The notes under the pieces: generated by a model
The model's input: the letters and a program-made list of their open reading frames with translations, nothing else
Told to the model about the DNA's origin: nothing
The model's database searches: none
Source: Candidatus Aminicenantota bacterium
GTDB taxonomy: Bacteria; Acidobacteriota; Aminicenantia; Aminicenantales; Aminicenantaceae
DNA: 14,753 nucleotides
Direction of reading: 5' to 3'
NCBI GenBank assembly: GCA_030673995.1
Contig: DAOUYU010000021.1
Location: 1 to 14,753, forward strand
Translations under genes and position numbers: made by a program
Part shown: positions 12,368 through 14,753 of the stretch, one piece after another
Layout: each line of letters starts with the position of its first letter
Position numbering within the stretch: position 1 is the stretch's first letter

Positions 12368-14753
12368 TTATCTCCCTTTTTTTTTCTTTTTTCTCTTTTT
12401 TGGGATCACAGATCTTGCCTGCTTGATCCGTGGAGCTTGAGTATCCTGAGCCCTCTGGTAGTACATAGGTTGTTCTTTTCTTTCGGGCAGTTCTTCTTCT
12501 ACTACGGGCTGGAGGAGGAAAAGATAGCGGATGGTTTCTTCTTCGATTCTATCCATCATAGCCTGGAACATTTCGTAACTCTCTTTTTTGTACTCAACCA
12601 GAGGGTCCTTTTGAGCATAACCTCGAAGTCCAATCCCTTCCTTGAGATAATCCATGCCTAAAAGGTGGTCTTTCCATTGGGAATCTAAAATTTGAAGCAT
12701 GATGACTCTTTCGAATTCCCTCATGCGTTCTTCGCCTATGATTTTTTCTTTTTCTTGAGAGGTGTTTTTTAGGGCATCCAGAACCAGGTTCCTCAATTCT
12801 TCATAATTGACGCCACTCCAATCTATGTTGAGTTCTTCAATGTCCAGCCCGAATTGGGATGCGATTCCCTTTCTGAAACCTTCGGTATCCCAATCATCTG
12901 GAGACTCGTCCTTATTCGTGTGATTTTCCATAATCCATTCTATAAGAGTGACAATCAACTCCTGGATAAAATCCTTCATGTTTTTTCCTTGAAGGATCTC
13001 TTTTCTCTGCCTGTAGATGGATTCTCGCTGTTTGTTCATCACATCGTCGTATTCCAGCAAATGCTTTCGAATGGAGAAATTCTGGCCTTCCACTTGTTTC
13101 TGGGCTCTCTCGATGGCTTTACTTACTATTTTGTGTTCGATGGGAATCCCTTCTGCCATTCCGATTCTGGCCATCAAGCCTGATATTCTGTCGCTCCCAA
13201 ATATACGCATCAGGTCATCTTCCAGAGAAAGATAAAAGCGGGAGGAGCCGGGATCTCCCTGACGCCCTGCTCTTCCTCTAAGCTGGTTATCGATTCTTCT
13301 GGCTTCATGCCGTTCCGTACCGATGATGTGAAGTCCATTTAAATCAATGACCCTTTCATGTTCATTCTGAGTGATTTCTGTCGCATCTGCCAGGGCTTTT
13401 TCCCATTCCTCCTGAGAAGCTTTCGCAGGATCTATTCCTTTTTTCCTCAATTGCTCTGAAGCCAAAAATTCTGGATTCCCTCCTAAGAGGATATCCACGC
13501 CCCGGCCTGCCATGTTGGTGGCAATCGTAACAGCTCCAATCCTCCCTGCCTGGGCGATGATTTCGGCTTCCATTTCATGGTACTTTGCGTTGAGGACGAC
13601 ATGTTTAATCCCTCTTTTATTCAGGATCGAACTTAAATATTCTGAATTTTCAATGGAAATCGTGCCCACCAGAGCAGGGTGTCCTTTTTTGTGGTTTTCG
13701 ATGATTTCATCCACGACCGCATTCCATTTTTCTTTTCGTGTTCTGTATATCACGTCATCAAACTCATAGCGAATGAGAGTTTTATTGGTGGGGACTTCTA
13801 CGACATCCAGCTTGTAAATGGATTGAAATTCTGCGGCTTCTGTTACTGCTGTTCCTGTCATGCCGGCCAGCTTGTCATACATCCGGAAATAATTCTGAAA
13901 AGTAACAGAAGCTAAAGTCTGGTATTCTGCCTCTATGCGCACTTTTTCCTTGGCTTCGAGAGCCTGATGTAATCCATCACTGTACCGGCGTCCCGGCATC
14001 AGCCGACCCGTGAATTCATCTACAATCAGCACTTTGCCTTCCTTGACCATATAATCGACGTCTTTCTTGAACAGCTGATGTGCTTTTAGAGATTGATTGA
14101 TGTGATGGACCATTTCCATGTGAGCAAGGTCGTAGAGATTTGGAACTTTGAGGAATTTTTCGGACTCAGAGACACCGTCTTCTAATAGTGATACGGTTCT
14201 TGTCTTCTCGTCAACCTGAAAATGCTTTTCCTTGCGGAGGCGGCGGACGAGGTTGTCTACCCGGTAATATAGCGAAGTCGACTCTTCCGTGGGACCAGAG
14301 ATGATGAGAGGAGTCCGGGCTTCATCTACGAGGATGCTGTCCACTTCGTCTACTATGGCATAGTTGTGTTCTTTCTGTACAAGGTCGGAACGGCGAAACT
14401 TCATATTGTCCCGTAAATAGTCAAAGCCGAATTCATTGTTAGTCCCGTAGGTGATATCTTTGCGGTAGGCCTCTATTCTTTCCATATCGTCCATATCATG
14501 CTGTATCGTTCCCACTTCAAGGCCGAGAAAATTGAAGATCGGGCCCATCCATTCTGTGTCCCTTTTAGCCAGATAATCATTCACTGTAACAATATGAACT
14601 CCCTTTCCTTCCAGGGCATTCAGGTAGGCCGGAAGAGTAGCGACAAGAGTTTTTCCTTCCCCTGTCTTCATTTCGGCTATTTTTCCCTGGTGAAGAACAA
14701 TCCCACCCATAAGTTGAACATCAAAGGGACGCATGTTAATGGTCCGTTTGCCA
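12368..14753 (-). CDS. secA: Preprotein translocase ATPase SecA (N-terminal part outside window)
   Basis: The motor ATPase that drives proteins through SecYEG. The reading frame stays open to the window edge (GKRTIN precedes an internal Met at 14734), so about 75-80 N-terminal residues are missing by comparison with known SecA; the Met at 14734 is not the start. Motifs: Walker A TGEGKT (14648-14665), NEFGFDYLRDNM, the Walker B region DEVDSILVDEARTP (about 14312-14353), LAGMTGTA, TNMAGRGVDILLGG, HIIGTERHEARRIDNQLRGRAGRQGDPG, then the helical scaffold and wing with EYDDVMNKQRE and LDSQWKDHLLGMDYL. The C-terminus ends in a Lys/Arg-rich tail (PKKRKKKKKGR) and lacks the Cys/His zinc-binding motif that often closes SecA and contacts SecB or ribosomes. 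Signal-bearing proteins in this window (PstS, the barrel protein) would be its substrates. Confidence 0.96.
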   Translation of the reverse strand, partial: GKRTINMRPFDVQLMGGIVLHQGKIAEMKTGEGKTLVATLPAYLNALEGKGVHIVTVNDYLAKRDTEWMGPIFNFLGLEVGTIQHDMDDMERIEAYRKDITYGTNNEFGFDYLRDNMKFRRSDLVQKEHNYAIVDEVDSILVDEARTPLIISGPTEESTSLYYRVDNLVRRLRKEKHFQVDEKTRTVSLLEDGVSESEKFLKVPNLYDLAHMEMVHHINQSLKAHQLFKKDVDYMVKEGKVLIVDEFTGRLMPGRRYSDGLHQALEAKEKVRIEAEYQTLASVTFQNYFRMYDKLAGMTGTAVTEAAEFQSIYKLDVVEVPTNKTLIRYEFDDVIYRTRKEKWNAVVDEIIENHKKGHPALVGTISIENSEYLSSILNKRGIKHVVLNAKYHEMEAEIIAQAGRIGAVTIATNMAGRGVDILLGGNPEFLASEQLRKKGIDPAKASQEEWEKALADATEITQNEHERVIDLNGLHIIGTERHEARRIDNQLRGRAGRQGDPGSSRFYLSLEDDLMRIFGSDRISGLMARIGMAEGIPIEHKIVSKAIERAQKQVEGQNFSIRKHLLEYDDVMNKQRESIYRQRKEILQGKNMKDFIQELIVTLIEWIMENHTNKDESPDDWDTEGFRKGIASQFGLDIEELNIDWSGVNYEELRNLVLDALKNTSQEKEKIIGEERMREFERVIMLQILDSQWKDHLLGMDYLKEGIGLRGYAQKDPLVEYKKESYEMFQAMMDRIEEETIRYLFLLQPVVEEELPERKEQPMYYQRAQDTQAPRIKQARSVIPKKRKKKKKGR

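Noticed and set aside
11429..13915. Plus-strand open frames across guaB and secA
   Set aside because: Antisense shadows of two well-supported minus-strand genes, with no family features.
14732..14734. ATG at 14734 as the true secA start
   Set aside because: The frame is open to the window edge with SecA-like residues (GKRTIN) before it; this Met is internal in the family.
1..14753. CRISPR array, tRNA/rRNA, insertion sequence or phage genes
   Set aside because: No repeat-spacer pattern, cloverleaf, rRNA stretch, transposase or integrase was recognised by eye on either strand.

Overview
The window looks like chromosomal DNA of a Gram-negative bacterium of moderate G+C. Outer-membrane-type beta-barrel proteins (1228-2793 and the porin remnant at 6300-6533) point to two membranes. 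The phylum cannot be fixed from sequence alone. The heparan-N-sulfatase-like sulfatase, a porin inside the pst cluster and the general gene style would suit Acidobacteriota/Aminicenantes-type or Planctomycetes/Bacteroidota-type genomes, but this is a weak inference.

Left part (1-3600), accessory genes. It opens with the 3' two-thirds of a sulfatase gene (1-969, +), broken by two in-frame stop codons. Next is an intact secreted protein (1228-2793, +) that joins a GyrI-like ligand-binding domain, a bacterial SH3 domain, a charged linker and a C-terminal beta-barrel. On the minus strand is a Tat-signal nitroreductase-like protein (2971-3516) that appears to lack its C-terminal end. Its promoter region (3520-3731) is shared divergently with phoB.

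Centre (3697-10703, +), a complete phosphate regulon: phoB, phoR, a drastically shortened porin, pstS, pstC, pstA, pstB, phoU. PhoR/PhoB is the phosphate-sensing two-component pair. PstS binds periplasmic phosphate, PstC and PstA form the inner-membrane channel, PstB is the ATPase, and PhoU links transporter state to PhoR. Most junctions are tight (4-nt overlaps phoB/phoR and pstC/pstA; 1 nt between pstA and pstB). Three regulatory signals are visible. A consensus -10 box lies six bases before the phoB start codon with no ribosome-binding site, suggesting a leaderless mRNA. A Pho-box-like array of hexamers with an 11-bp period (6193-6231) lies ahead of porin-pstS. A perfect 11-bp hairpin lies between pstS and pstC.

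Right part (10894-14753, -), housekeeping genes. guaB (IMP dehydrogenase) lies 10 nt behind secA, whose 5' end runs off the window. This pair converges on phoU across a 190-bp spacer (10704-10893).

I see no mobile element, CRISPR array, tRNA or rRNA. I do not see a clearly new multi-gene system. The most notable items are the fused-domain outer-membrane protein, the gutted porin in an otherwise intact pst operon, and the cis-regulatory signals of the phosphate regulon. Three damaged or shortened genes in one window suggest gene decay, or sequence or assembly error.
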